From: Physcomitrium patens
Taxonomy: Eukaryota; Streptophyta; Bryopsida; Funariales; Funariaceae
Length of the DNA: 64,000 bases
Assembly: GCF_000002425.4 (NCBI RefSeq)
Contig: NC_037253.1
Coordinates: forward strand, 2,883,554 to 2,947,553
Direction: 5' to 3'
Under the pieces are notes generated by a model. That model was not told where the DNA came from, ran no database searches, and saw nothing but the letters and a program-made list of their open reading frames with translations. How positions within the stretch are numbered: the stretch's first letter is position 1; every line of letters begins with the position of its first letter. This document shows, piece after piece, positions 20,791 through 32,812 of this stretch. A program made the translations under genes and the position numbers.

Positions 20791-23534
20791 ATGGTTGGAG
20801 AAAGTCCATCAATCATTCAGAGTAACAAAGGTCTTGAGAGTATGTAGACTAGCAATCTTGTTAGTTTGAAACCACGTCTCTATAGGCTTTAAGTAGAAGC
20901 TATTAGAAGACATAAGATTGGTCATAGAGTTTTATAGAATGTCTTGCGAAAACTTAAGAAATAGGAGAGATTTAACCAAGAGGATATCTCTTCATATGTG
21001 AAATCAACAAATTAGTTGGTGACAGAAATTATTATGTGTAGCAGTCTAAGTTGAAATTGGTACTTATCAAGGAGAACTTATGGGCAATTGTAGAAGAGAA
21101 AAGAGAATCAACAATATTTCTTGCTTTGATCGGACGCAAATACAATATTGTGGCAGCTCTTTAGCATGAAAAGAACAAAGTGCATTCAGGAATTTTGATG
21201 TCCATTTGTGACAAACTTATGGATATGGTGATGCATAAAATACATTCAAGGAAATATATCAGAGTGGAGATCAATCATAGATAATGTTAATTAACTCTCA
21301 ATTCTTTGTGTTATGTTTGTAGGAACAAGATGATATCAAAGAGTATGGGAGATTGGCAAGGAAATATAAGAACAAACTAGTAACATTAGTAGAAGTGCTT
21401 TAAAAAAAAATAACAATAAATCTCAACTTGAATGGCTTACCTAGAGGTTATGATATGATGATACAATCAATCAATAATTCTATTTTACTACCAAGCTTTG
21501 ATAAGTGTGTTAAACAAATATTAAACAAGGCAAAGTAATTGAATATAAGAGCTTGACACTTAGAGGAGGTCAAAGAAATTAACTATATTGCAAGCCCAAA
21601 TTGACACTTGGAGGAGATCAAAAAAATTAACTATATTGTAGACTCAAATAATGGATGTGGACAAACGTGAGGAAAATTATTACAAAATGAATACAATGGT
21701 AGAGGTAGAGGACATTCAAAGTTGAAAGGACTATTATTTTGCTTTGTATGCAATAAGCTTGGTCATATTACAAGAAAATGTTATCATTGGAAAAGACAGA
21801 GTATTATAGCAAATGATGTTAACTTGGTAATAGGTTCAAAATTTGAAAAATTGAAAGAATTAGATGAGCTCAAGGAATTTCTAATTGAATCCCAAAATAT
21901 AAAACAATGATACATGGACAATGTATATAGTATTCATGTGATGGGAGAAAAATATTTAGTCACAAATATGACATAAATGGATAACAAAAATCTCACTACC
22001 GTATGTGGTGAATCACATGGAATTGAAAAAAAATGATTTAAAAACTGACCATGGTAAAATAAAGATCACTAATGTTTTGTACTTTCTAACTATTATCAAG
22101 AATCTATTATTAGTGGATTATCTTATAAAAGATGGAATATTTTTTTTTTCACAAAAAATTATGTATATATTTTAGATAGTACAAAAAACTTTAAAATGAT
22201 TGCAATTGGATATAGAGACTCAAAAAAAAGGCTATATAAATTTGATAATATTATGTTTAGAAAAAAAAACAAAATCAATTTATTTTAGAGAATACTGAAA
22301 CTAAAAAATGACATTGTCATTTTGGACATCTAAATTATGCTAGATTATATCATCTTTCAAAGGCAAATTAGGTGAATGGATTTCCTACAATTCAAAATGC
22401 AAAATAAATATGAAAAGCTTGTTTAGCAGGACAATAACATAGACAAAAATTTCTCAAGGCATCTTTTAATAGAGCAACAAAGATAAATCAACTTATTTAT
22501 ACTGATTTAATGAAACTTATGAAAATAACATCATTAAATGGGTCAAGATTTATTGTCATATTTGTTGATGATAGAAGTCATAAAAGTTGGTTGTATTTTC
22601 TTAAAACAAGCGGTGAAACTCTTCAAAAATTCAAGCAATTTAAGACAATGATAGATTCTGAAACTAACAATAAAATAGAGATATTAAAGACAGATAGAGT
22701 AGGAGAATTCTTATCTACAACATTTATAAAATATTGCAAAGAAAATGGAATTAAAAGACAATTGACATAAGCTAGAACTCTTGCTCAGAATGGTGTAGCA
22801 AAAAGAAGAAATAGAGCAATTATTGAGAAGGGAAGAAATTTGCAATATGAATCAAAATTACCTATATATCTTTGGTCAAAAATGGTAAATATAGAAAATT
22901 ATCTTATTAACAAAGGACTTACAAGGACTAATGGAGGAGAAACACCAAAAAAAAGATGGACAAAGAAGAAATTAAAAGTTCATCATTTAGAATTATAGGA
23001 AGGTTGGCATATGTATATGTACCTAAGAAAGTGAGACCAAAAACTCAATCAAAAACTAAAAAATGTATCATGTTAAGATATGATGAAAGGAATAAAGTGT
23101 ATAGATTATGCTATCGATAGAAAAAGAAAACTCTTCTCAGCAGGGATGTAATATTTGATGAATCCAAAGTTGGATTCAAATTTGTGAAAATTGATAATAT
23201 GATTAAAACCAGTACAGAGTGAATTAGAATTCCTACAACAAATATTCAGAATCACGAATTATATGACAAAGTTGATCAAATTGTTGATCAAGAGCATATT
23301 GATCAAGCAGTAACTCAACATGAAGAGCAAAAGTTTGCTTTAGAACAAAATGAAAACAATACCAAAACCGGAGTACAAAATGAATGTTCTGAACCTCCAC
23401 AAGAAGAAGTTTACAATGATTTCGATGATGAGAATGATCTATCAGCAATTACAGAAGGTAATATTTCAAACAATACTATTCAGAGAAAATGAAAATCTAG
23501 TCACGATATTAGAGAGATAAATCTGCAAAAATCA

Positions 23535-23604
23535 AAAAAAAAAAAAACAAAAACAAAAACAAACAAACAAACAAACAAACAAAACAAAACAAAACAAAAA
23601 CAAA
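23535..23604 (+). repeat. CAAA/CAAAA microsatellite inside copia-2
   Basis: A run of A is followed by CAAAA and CAAA units between the integrase and reverse transcriptase regions. It disrupts the reading frame and arose after the element was inactivated. Confidence 0.85.
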
Positions 23605-25460
23605 TATAAGATTATAGGATTACATTTGGATAGTAGAAAAATGTGAAATATGGGAACCAATGTTTTTTTATGAAGCAATAAATTCTAAAGAGTGGAATGA
23701 AGCAATTCAACAAGAAATAATTGCTATTAAAAGAATAATACATGGGATTTAATCAATCAACTAGATGGAATCAAACCAATTAATATGAAATGGGTATTAC
23801 ACATTTAGATGTTAAAATTACATTTTTAATTGAAATTCTTGAAAAAGAAATCTTTATGAAAGTCCCAAATGGATAGAGAAATGAGAACACAAAAGGAAAA
23901 GTGTGGAAAATGAAGAAAGCTCTACATGCACTTAAACAAGCTCTAAGAGCTTGATATTCAAGAATAGACAGTTATTTGAAAGAACAAAATCTCAACAAAA
24001 GAAATGAAGACCATAATTTATATTTTTCTATTCAAAAAAAATATATATATATTAATTTTATATGTTGATGATTTGTTATTAATAGAAGATGATTATACAA
24101 ATATTGACAAAATTCAAAAATATTCATAAAAAGAATATGAAATGAAGGATTTGGGCAATATGCACACTTATTTAGGAGCAAAGTTTGTATTTATTAAATA
24201 AGGAATTTGGATGCATTAGACACAAAATATTGTGAAATTATTGAAAAAAATTGGAATGGAAAATTCAAAATCTGTATTTATACCTATAAACACATGAATA
24301 AAACTTGAAAAAGACATGATGTCTCTACTATGTGATGCTATTTACTTTGAATACTTGATTGGGAGTTTAATTCATCTACAAATAACCAGATTTGATATAG
24401 TATTTGCAATATACTATTGCTTCAGATACATGAATCAATTGTAGGAAGCACCTCTTATGGTAGCCTAAAATATTCTAAAATATCTTAAAGGAACAATAAA
24501 TCATGAAATTTTGTTTTGAGTTGATGATGAAGGATAAGTACAAACTTATGTTGATGCAGATCTTGCTTGAGATACAGATACTAAAAAATCAATAATAGGG
24601 TTGTTATATTCATTTGGATCATCACCTATTCATAGGAATAGTAACTTACAACAACTATTGTACTATCAACAACCGAAATAGAATATAAAGCTTTGTTCGA
24701 AGATACGAGAGAAATATGTTACTTTTGAAGACTACTCACAGAATTACAAATACAAGAAGATGAACCAATGAAATTTTTTAGTAATAACATGAGTTGTATA
24801 AAACTAGCACTCAAGAACAAAACATATAGAGTTGTGGCATCATTACATAAGAAAGAAAATACACAAGCAAAGTATTGAAGTTGAATATATTCTAAGTAAA
24901 AGTCAACAGGTTGATATCTCAACAAACCACTCAGTGGGTTTACTCATCGGCATAATAAACAAATGGAGGGGCTACTCCAGATTTCCTACAAATCAGAAGA
25001 GTCAAGATAATATTGCACTTTTGGTAAAGATTTAAAACTTTTGAATTCAGTACAAGGGAAATGAAGTATTTTAGCTTGACATTCTGACTAGGAACTGTAC
25101 ACACCTAGATGCCAAGCTTATCTTATAACATAAAATTTAATCAAACCCAACATACAACTAGCAGAACTGGAAACCATAACGTGTCTTGGTTTACAAAATA
25201 TTGACAACATAATCTAACAAAGAATATGTGCAACAAAATGGAAAAATCTTGATGCTAACGTGAAACTCAACCACGCAATGAGAAAACAAAGTTGAACCTG
25301 CAAAACATCACAAATGATTTGTAAAAATTGTACAGAATAAAACAGGAAATATTCAGAAAGAGAATACCAAATTTATCGAAACAATTATTGAAAATGAATC
25401 AGAGTATCATTAGAAACAATCGACATTTCGAAAAGAGGGAAAACTACGGTTGAGGGAGAG

Positions 25461-25681
25461 TGTTGAAAGATATAGAAGCAACCCTAGTTTAGTTCAGATT
25501 GCTCTAGTCTACAATGAGTTAGGACATTGTCGAAAGCAGAAAAGACAGTCAATATAGCATGTACTGTCGCGATATATATGAGATAAAAATAGGAATTATT
25601 GTATGTGTAAAACTAAATTTGATGTATAAATATAGTTCATGAAGAAAATAATGACACTTCTTTGATAGAAAATATTCTACA
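25461..25681 (+). repeat. 3' LTR of copia-2
   Basis: It starts TGTTGAAAGATA just after a purine tract (tgagggagag) and ends TTCTACA, followed at once by the second TGTCT target duplication. Confidence 0.95.
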
Positions 25682-26087
25682 TGTCTATTCTGCTGTACGT
25701 TGTTGAACTTCCACATTGCGACATTCTTGCAATCCTGCATACTAACATTTTGAAGCGCCCTCTTTTGCTTCATTTTTGGCACGTGAACATTCTCAATAGG
25801 CGAGATTGGTTGATCGAGTTGTTCCCTTGCTCCTGTTCTATTTGTTTGCATACTGGTTGAGCTTGAGCTTAAGACCTTGCCAATCTTGGTAATCAAGTTT
25901 GTGCAAGTGTAGCAAGAATAGGCGAAGCTGAAGACACCTCCATTGTAACAAGTAAAGCCCACACCAAAATCCAACGAGAAATGCTCAGCCGTTGAGATGA
26001 AATGTTACAAAATTGCTGAACTTGCTTTGAATCCGTAATCACACATTCTTTATATTCTGACCCAAGCTGGGAGTAGCCCCCAGACAT
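25682..26087 (-). pseudogene. DDE transposase pseudogene, amino-terminal part
   Basis: On the minus strand an open frame from about 25974 runs toward the copia insertion with a Ser/Thr/Gln-rich start and a basic segment (KMKQKRA). When the copia element and one TGTCT are mentally removed, the same frame continues across the site into the open frame at 20557-20333. The two pieces therefore belonged to one gene when the element landed. No domain is recognisable in this piece itself. Confidence 0.65.
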
Positions 26088-26189
26088 CCAATTTAGGAGT
26101 TCATATTTTGGGGTTTTTCTCTTAACCCTTAGTAGAGTGTATGAGACTTTCTAGGAAGTGAAACCATTTAAGGAGTGTAGAAAATAATC

Positions 26190-26345
26190 GAGGATTTAAA
26201 GTGGAAGAAGACTTTGATTAAGGCAATACCAAAAAAATTAGAATATCTTATGCGTTGGTAAGTGTATGATACACATGGGAGCAATTCCAAAGTCTCACAA
26301 ATATCATATGATTTTTTTTGCTTTTCATCACAAACAACCAATACA
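26190..26345 (+). mobile_element. Chromovirus chromodomain remnant
   Basis: Read with frame changes, the sequence gives a KVEED-like start, then 'KLEYL', a Trp, 'YDTHGS' and a His-His-Lys-Gln-Pro end. This is the pattern of the chromodomain at 14640-14800 (VEEVLDSR, LEYLVHW, HTWEPS, VFHQQHP). It is a short isolated fragment with no LTR nearby. Confidence 0.5.
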
Positions 26346-27454
26346 AGTTCCAGTAGAGCTTATGTTCGAAGCTCCTCATTTAGCTCAACTCGAGCTATAT
26401 TATGCATGGAAAACTAAACATGATAAAACAAAGAAACATCCAAGAAAGCACAGCCATGATTCAAAAATGGCTGCTCAATGACTAGGGATACAAAATGTTG
26501 CAGTAGGCCACCTGCAGAACCAGGGGATTTATTAATATTATCTGACTGCATTGTATCAGAACATGTACAGCTCAAACCAAAATATATTCAAGGTTACTAA
26601 GCTGGTTTTCTTTTATTGTTTTAAAAATTCCATCTTTGAACTCTGCTTTCCAATATCCTCTTTTCTCTTATCCTGAATCTATACTGAATGCCCCTCATCC
26701 CATTACATTTCAAGTTCCTCATCTTCCCCTAGGTTGCTATTCCCCCAAAAACTCCCCATTCCCCTGACAAATTCTAAAAACCCGTCAGGGGGTGGGGACA
26801 AGGTACGATATGTGGCCAAAACAGGCCCGTCGTGGAGGTCACTTAGAAGCACACAAATGCAGGTAACAAAACAATACGAAGGTGGAGTGCACCCGAACTG
26901 ATGAGAATTTGCCCAACTCATGTGAGGAGCCATTTCACCCACCACATAACAGCGTATGGTTACTGTTGAGGGCCAAAGCCAAGGGAGTGACTACACATAG
27001 CCATAACGCACAAATGGCGTTCCCTAAGATCATACAGACTGCCCATCCCCAGACCCAACGAACCAGAAGAAGCCCAATGGAGTTACTTACTCTCACCTCT
27101 TCAACCACCCACCCCAAAACTAAACTGGCAATCGTAGTTAATAACCGACTACCGTGGTTGCTTTTGTACAAAAATCATATTCACTGGTTAGAGGTATTAC
27201 GCATTAAAGGCGCACTCATCAACAAAACATTCCTCCCTTGCGGGGACAATCCGTGGCATACGAATGTTCCCAGCAAGTGCCCCCTCCTTCGCAAATGCAC
27301 AGTACTTCTGCTCGTTCCTCCGAACCATGAACAAGACGACAGAATCCCTACTTCGTTAGAATGTCTCTACCTCCCGACATGCTTCAAAAATAAAAACCAC
27401 CTCCGTGCCCCTAACCGACCGAACCCTGACCAGCTCCCAGAGACTGCGCTCCTA
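26346..27454. other. Spacer DNA next to the right arm
   Basis: Mid-GC sequence with no recognised domain. The plus frame 26882-27520 (212 codons) is Pro/Thr/Leu-rich, crosses the arm junction and is antisense to the 3' flank of the gene copy. I do not accept it as a gene. A minus frame at 26703-26945 also lacks a domain. By composition this could be old gene-flanking DNA. Confidence 0.4.
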
Positions 27455-27606
27455 CACAACTCCACAGTCATTCTCACGTTGATGCATCCAACAGAGCCCT
27501 CTGGCAAGCACAGCTCCTGACTACCAGCACACGATGGACACAGGGTAAAACCTAGAAATCTCAAAGAATCCAATTGATCTACGTTAAGCATCAAAATTTC
27601 GCGATA

Positions 27607-29037
27607 TCAACTGATATCAAGATACTCTATTGTGTAGTCTGCATTTGCGACACTGTCCTGTCCACGAGCAGGCAGGGCATGCATAGCCCTGAGATGCTCC
27701 ACCACCCCTAACAACGGCGTCAACTTTCTACCGATTGCCACCACGGACTGAACCGAACCCTGTATAGCTCTCAACTCCGGTAGAAACTTCGGCGACAGTA
27801 CGCATTTTGTATACTGTCCGTCTAACACCATGCTCACCCATTGAAGCACCTGCTGCGACGACGGAACTCTGTAAATTGAATCCATAGACTCGCCCCTCGG
27901 CAATGGATTGCTGCACAGCCGACCGGAATATCGATCCAGCCATTTGCGCACGTACTGCAGAAGCTGCACCGCCTCCGACGTGTCCAGCTCCGCCACGATT
28001 GCTGCTAAAACCGCCTCGTCTTGCCCGGAGGCTACCAATGCGTGAAGACAGGTTTCCCACCCTTCGAAACCATCCACTGCCACTGCCATTGCGACGGCAT
28101 AAGCTACGGCTACATTTTTCCTGCTCACCAATTTCTCGTATTTTCGTTTCTCACGCTCACTCGCTGCCGCTGCTCCTGAAGCACCCTCTCCCTCTGCCGG
28201 AACAATGCCCAATGCATCTCGCAAACGATACTCACTCATCCGGACATTCTCTTTTCTTCTGGCAGCGAGGTCTATGGCATCACACGCTGCTCTTCGCCAC
28301 CCCTGCCGCACGACTTCGAACGACCTCCCGGACGCAGGGGTTATCTCCAGTAAAAACTTCAGTCCGATCATGAGGTCGGACGGGGTGAGGTCCAGCACAT
28401 GATAAAAGCACAAGCAAAGAAAATCCGCCTTCCTGTGCTCCACTAGCTTCTGAACCAAGTCCGGATGGGACGCGCTGGTGACCAGACCCAACTCCAGCAA
28501 AACCTTCAGAGCGCCCCAGAACTGCAGCCCTAAACTGCACCTCACGATTGAAGCCAACAGCTTCCTACCAATGTGAGGCCCCACTTTCCTCAACACCCTC
28601 AAATACGAGAATTCCGCATCGGCCACCTCCATCGCCTCGTCGTCTCGCCCCGACGCTTTCGCCCCCTCCGCGTTCCCATCCGCCCTCGCAGCACTCTCCA
28701 ACACAGGCCTCGTCATGGCCACGAATTCCTCCTTCGAGAAATCCCCGAGATTCCCCAATTTCTTTTTCAGCTCCGCCACAACCCGGTCCTCCTCGGCATT
28801 CGGACACCGCATTTGCCACGCCCCGCTCTCCCTCATCATCAAATCCTCGAAATAAGTGTCCGCAACACCGTGTGGCTTCTTCGCAACCCCTTTCTTCGAC
28901 GGGGGCTCCGACGGCGTCGCCATCGACGGATTCAGCCTCCGCACCGCCGTGCACCACGAGCTCTCCACGTCCACCCTCGCAGCGCCATCCTCCACCTGCC
29001 CCGCGCTGCCCAGGAGCTCCAACAGCGTCAACGTCAT
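27607..29037 (-). CDS. Putative nucleolar NOL11/Utp8-like protein, copy 2
   Basis: The 476-residue product is identical to that of the gene at 17411-18841. The open frame also extends upstream through the same Gly-rich stretch, to 29160. The promoter region with telo-boxes is duplicated too, so this copy should be expressible. It faces copy 1, their 3' ends separated by 8,765 bp. Function and uncertainty are as for copy 1. Full identity over 1.4 kb means either a recent duplication, ongoing gene conversion between arms, or an assembly error. Confidence 0.6.
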   Translation of the reverse strand: MTLTLLELLGSAGQVEDGAARVDVESSWCTAVRRLNPSMATPSEPPSKKGVAKKPHGVADTYFEDLMMRESGAWQMRCPNAEEDRVVAELKKKLGNLGDFSKEEFVAMTRPVLESAARADGNAEGAKASGRDDEAMEVADAEFSYLRVLRKVGPHIGRKLLASIVRCSLGLQFWGALKVLLELGLVTSASHPDLVQKLVEHRKADFLCLCFYHVLDLTPSDLMIGLKFLLEITPASGRSFEVVRQGWRRAACDAIDLAARRKENVRMSEYRLRDALGIVPAEGEGASGAAAASEREKRKYEKLVSRKNVAVAYAVAMAVAVDGFEGWETCLHALVASGQDEAVLAAIVAELDTSEAVQLLQYVRKWLDRYSGRLCSNPLPRGESMDSIYRVPSSQQVLQWVSMVLDGQYTKCVLSPKFLPELRAIQGSVQSVVAIGRKLTPLLGVVEHLRAMHALPARGQDSVANADYTIEYLDIS

Positions 29038-29309
29038 CTCGCGAAGCCCCAAAACGACAATCACAACACCCAAACCACAGCAAACCCGTCTCGGCAAACT
29101 ATGATCACGCCCTCTCCCTACTACTACTCCTCCTCCTCCTCCTCCTCCTCCGCTTCCCACACCACATCACAAGGGGACCCAATGATTCAGCTGCTCAGCC
29201 TCAGCCTCAGCCCCGCCCTCCCGCTCCCCAATTCGCTTGAGCGTGTGGGTGGGAGAGGGAGCTGGGAGGACAGGCCCGCCTGCCTGCCTGCCTGCCCATG
29301 CCATGGGAG

Positions 29310-29357
29310 AAACCCTAAACCCTGAACCCACCCTGCACCCACCCCCCCATTCTAATT
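29310..29357 (-). promoter_or_regulatory. Telo-box motifs upstream of copy 2
   Basis: Mirror image of the motifs at 17091-17138, with AAACCCTAAACCC-type and TTTAGGGTTT sequences in the duplicated promoter. Confidence 0.5.
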
Positions 29358-30224
29358 TAGGGTTTCTCCCAAGAGCCTGCGACAACTCCCTCCCTCGCTC
29401 CCATGAACCTGCTGGGCCACCCGCGACGCTCCCACCCACCCCTCCCCCACAACAAAGTCACAAGAGGAGGAGAACATTTGTGGGTTTGGAAACATTGTAG
29501 AAAAAAAATTAGAGTGAGGACATGGTGAGAGTACTTGGCAATGGAGAAGAGGAAAAAAAGAGCACAACATTTGGAAACCTTTATTGAATGGATAGTGATT
29601 TAGATACAATTGTTTTGTTTCTAGTTCCTACTCAAAGTAAGTATATGTTTAGAGAACCATTATACTATGGACACCTTGCCTTTTCATTAGGTGGATATCT
29701 TCTTTACTACACATCAATTTGACAAAGAAATGAACTAAATAACCATCAGTTGAAATTGTATTTCAACACTAATATGTGATGTTTGTAACTTGAAATTTAG
29801 TATAATGGGCACTATCTTTATTGACACTCATAACTATATAATGGAATACAAGTTCCATAAATCAGTAAAAATAGGTTTTGTTTATATTAAACAAAGGTGA
29901 CTTTATTTATGTTGAAATTCAAGTAACAAGAATACTGAGTGAGTTGTCAAACATAGTTTCAAATGATTATTATTCATTCTACTTATTCATTTAATCAATG
30001 TGTGGTAAGGAGGGAGAATTATATGTGTATGTGTTGTCTATACAAAGAAATAAAAAATAAAATTAAGAAATGGAAGATTGCCTATCTTACAGTTACTTAT
30101 ATTTATTAATGATATCTAGTAAATTTAGAGTCATTTTTTAAACAAAAATCCAAGTTATATTTTGGAAGAAAGTTCATTTGATTGCATGTTCTCTATTTAA
30201 TCACAAGAAATAGGTCACTCCATT

Positions 30225-30551
30225 TCAAAGACAAGATTATGATAAAAACAAATAAACAAGTGAGACTTCTCTTATAGAAAAATGACAAAAATAGAAATAA
30301 CTTGACATGTATATTAAGAAAAAAACTGGAATGGCTATTGCCAAAAGCCAAGAAAACTAAAGACCCTTGAAACTAGATTGGAAGCAAAAAAGAAGTTAAG
30401 AAGAGTGAAGAAGGCTTCACTCTTATTTCTATATATACTATCTAACTAGGGGCTATGTGACAATGTTTTATAGGACCTCCAATATGTGTTGACTTTGTAA
30501 GACACATGCCTTGACTTACAAATCAAGTTTTTCTACATATGGGCCACATAG
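30225..30551 (-). repeat. Truncated type B LTR, right-arm copy
   Basis: Inverted counterpart of 15897-16223, with the same TATA box and hairpin. Confidence 0.8.
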
Positions 30552-31069
30552 TGTCAAGGACATGAATCTCGAAGAAAGGGAATCCTCAATATACTCTTCT
30601 ATCACTGAAGAGAACTAGAAAGTCACTCAAAAGGTGATGTAATATTAACTAGAATGGCTATTGCCAAAAATAAGAAGACTAGAAAGTCTTGAAACAAGAC
30701 TAAGACAAGAAAGGTGTTGACAAGAGTGAAGAAGGCTTCACTCTTGCCTCCATACATACTATCTAACTAAAAGCTACATTGCGATATCCTATAGGACCTC
30801 CAACATGTGCTAACTTTGCTAGCGACATGTCATATCTTGCAAGGTAAGTTATCTATGTATGCGCCACATAGTTGGCTTGTTCCACAAGCTACTAATACAT
30901 GGTTAGTTTTTTGGCCAAGTTTCTAACCTACAAACACATCTAAAGTCAAAACCATATCTATAAAGCTTCTAGGAAGTTTCTTTAGAAGACTTTATAAAAT
31001 TATTCTTTTTTACCTAATTCTACTTAATCATATAAGTAACTATTGAGGTAAATATATATGTCCGTGACA
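30552..31069 (-). repeat. Type A LTR, right-arm copy
   Basis: Inverted counterpart of 15379-15896. Confidence 0.85.
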
Positions 31070-32812
31070 TTATCCCCCGCTCTAGGGACGAGTTCCACGA
31101 GGAGCGGTCTTCATATGTTGAGGTAGTCCAAGATGCGGCAAATTATATTTGCTACATACTCCAATCTTTGCTCTCTTCGAAGATGGTTGATAGGTCCTCT
31201 CAACCATCTATAGTATCCCATACCAAGGTGAGAAGACCACCCTACTATTTGGTCATTGTTAAGGCCTTCATAACTTCTTTCAAATAAAATATTTGGAACA
31301 TCGTCAGGAGTAGTTCCTACCTCAAATAAATTCATTAAATATCAGGATTCTCTTCCAAGGTCGTGATACCAAACACGTTGTATCTCGCCATCTATTCAAA
31401 GAAGGACATGTCATTCTTAAGGATCTTTATCTCAATTCCGTCGTCTTGAAGGTTGTAACAATCGCAATGTCTCATATGGTAAGTCTGCAAATGAAAGCTC
31501 TTGAATTGAATCTGCTGATTGTTTTTTGCTCCATCTCATCACAAATACACAGAAGCTACAATAAAAGATAGAAGGTACAATGTTATTTTCCTTTGATCTT
31601 GTTTCTTTTATAGCAAAGGTTTGTTATTCTTCATCTTGGTTTTAATGGATGTTGTTGATGAAAGATTTCAACTTTTTTTGCTACATTTGCAAGATTCTTT
31701 GATGGCTCCCATGTGTGTTCACTAATATTGTGTCCACGCCAATGAACAAGATATTCCAACCTATTTCAGCGCTACCTTGAGTCTAAGACTTCTTCCACCT
31801 CAAACTCTTGGTTATTATCTACTTCTATAGGAGGAGGTGGCATTTGTCTTCTTCCCAAAATATTCACTGTCTTGTATAGCTCCAGAAGAGACACGTGAAA
31901 TATAGGGTGGATCTTCATAGACTCTGGTAGATATAATCGATAGGCAACAGAATTGATTTATTCACAAATAAGAAAAGGTCTGAGCCTTCAATAATCTAAT
32001 TTATCACAAGAACAAGTAGTCTTGATATTACGACAAAGTAACCATACCTTATCGCCCATATTATATTGTGGTTGCTTCTTGCGATAGATATTTGTATTGG
32101 TCTTTTGTTGTTCTTGAGCTTCCTTTAATTGTATCTTCATTGTTGTATGTAGCTCTGACAAGCGATTTCCTAAATCTTCCATCGTATGATTATCAACTTT
32201 TGAAAAATTAAAAGTATCAAGACGTGGATGATAATCATAATTAGCAAAGAAAGGTATTTTTTGAGTAGAAGAATGTACCAAATTATTATATGCAAACTCT
32301 GCCAATGGTAAAAGAATTGTTCAATCATCTTGATGATAGTTGATGGTACATCTCAAATACTACTCCAAAACTTGATTTATCCATTCTGTTTGTCCACCAC
32401 TTTGAGGATGAAAAGCTAAAGAAAGCTTTATATCCAACTTTAGAATCTTGAATAGGGTTTTTCAAAATCTTGATACAAATTGAGTCCCTCTATCCGATAT
32501 AATATCCTTTGGCAATCCATGATAGGGATAGATATTGTTAATGAAAAGCTTAGTTGTTTCTTCACTTGTGATAGATTTTGTACATGGTACAAAATATGCC
32601 ATCTTGGTAAAACGATCTACTATCACGAATATAGAATCATAAGAACCTGAGATTGGAAGATTCGTGATGAAATCCATAGAAACAAAAGACCATGATTGTT
32701 CTGGAATAGGTAACAGCTGAAGAAGTCCATAAGATTGATGATGAGGAATTTTTGATCTTGAGCAAACATCACAAGATTGTACAAAATCTTTGATTCCCTT
32801 CTACATTTGCAG
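31070..32812 (-). mobile_element. Chromovirus integrase-chromodomain half, right-arm copy
   Basis: Inverted counterpart of 13636-15378. The frames at 31111-31335, 31988-32305 and 32462-32677 encode the same peptides as in the left arm. A few substitutions occur near 32626 and 32689 (both transitions). Confidence 0.88.

Larger units (their letters stand above)
20558..25681 (+). mobile_element. Complete but decayed Ty1/copia retrotransposon (copia-2)
   Basis: The element is 5,124 bp with two 221-bp LTRs, flanked by the perfect 5-bp target duplication TGTCT (20553-20557 and 25682-25686). The primer-binding site TGGTATCAGAGC (20779-20790) follows the 5' LTR with no gap, and a purine tract ends at 25460. 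Domain order is gag (about 20830-21900, with a CCHC knuckle C-x2-C-x4-H-x4-C at about 21740-21785), protease region, integrase (core at 22510-22770 with VDDRS and an EFLSTTF-type motif), reverse transcriptase (YVDDLLL at about 24060) and RNase H (to about 24930). That order identifies Ty1/copia. Many stops are present, and an internal CAAA/CAAAA microsatellite sits at 23535-23604. Clear divergence between the two LTRs indicates an old insertion. It landed inside the DDE pseudogene. Confidence 0.95.

Noticed and set aside
26882..27520. 212-codon plus frame
   Set aside because: It crosses the inverted-repeat junction, is antisense to the gene's 3' flank and has no domain or codon pattern of a gene.
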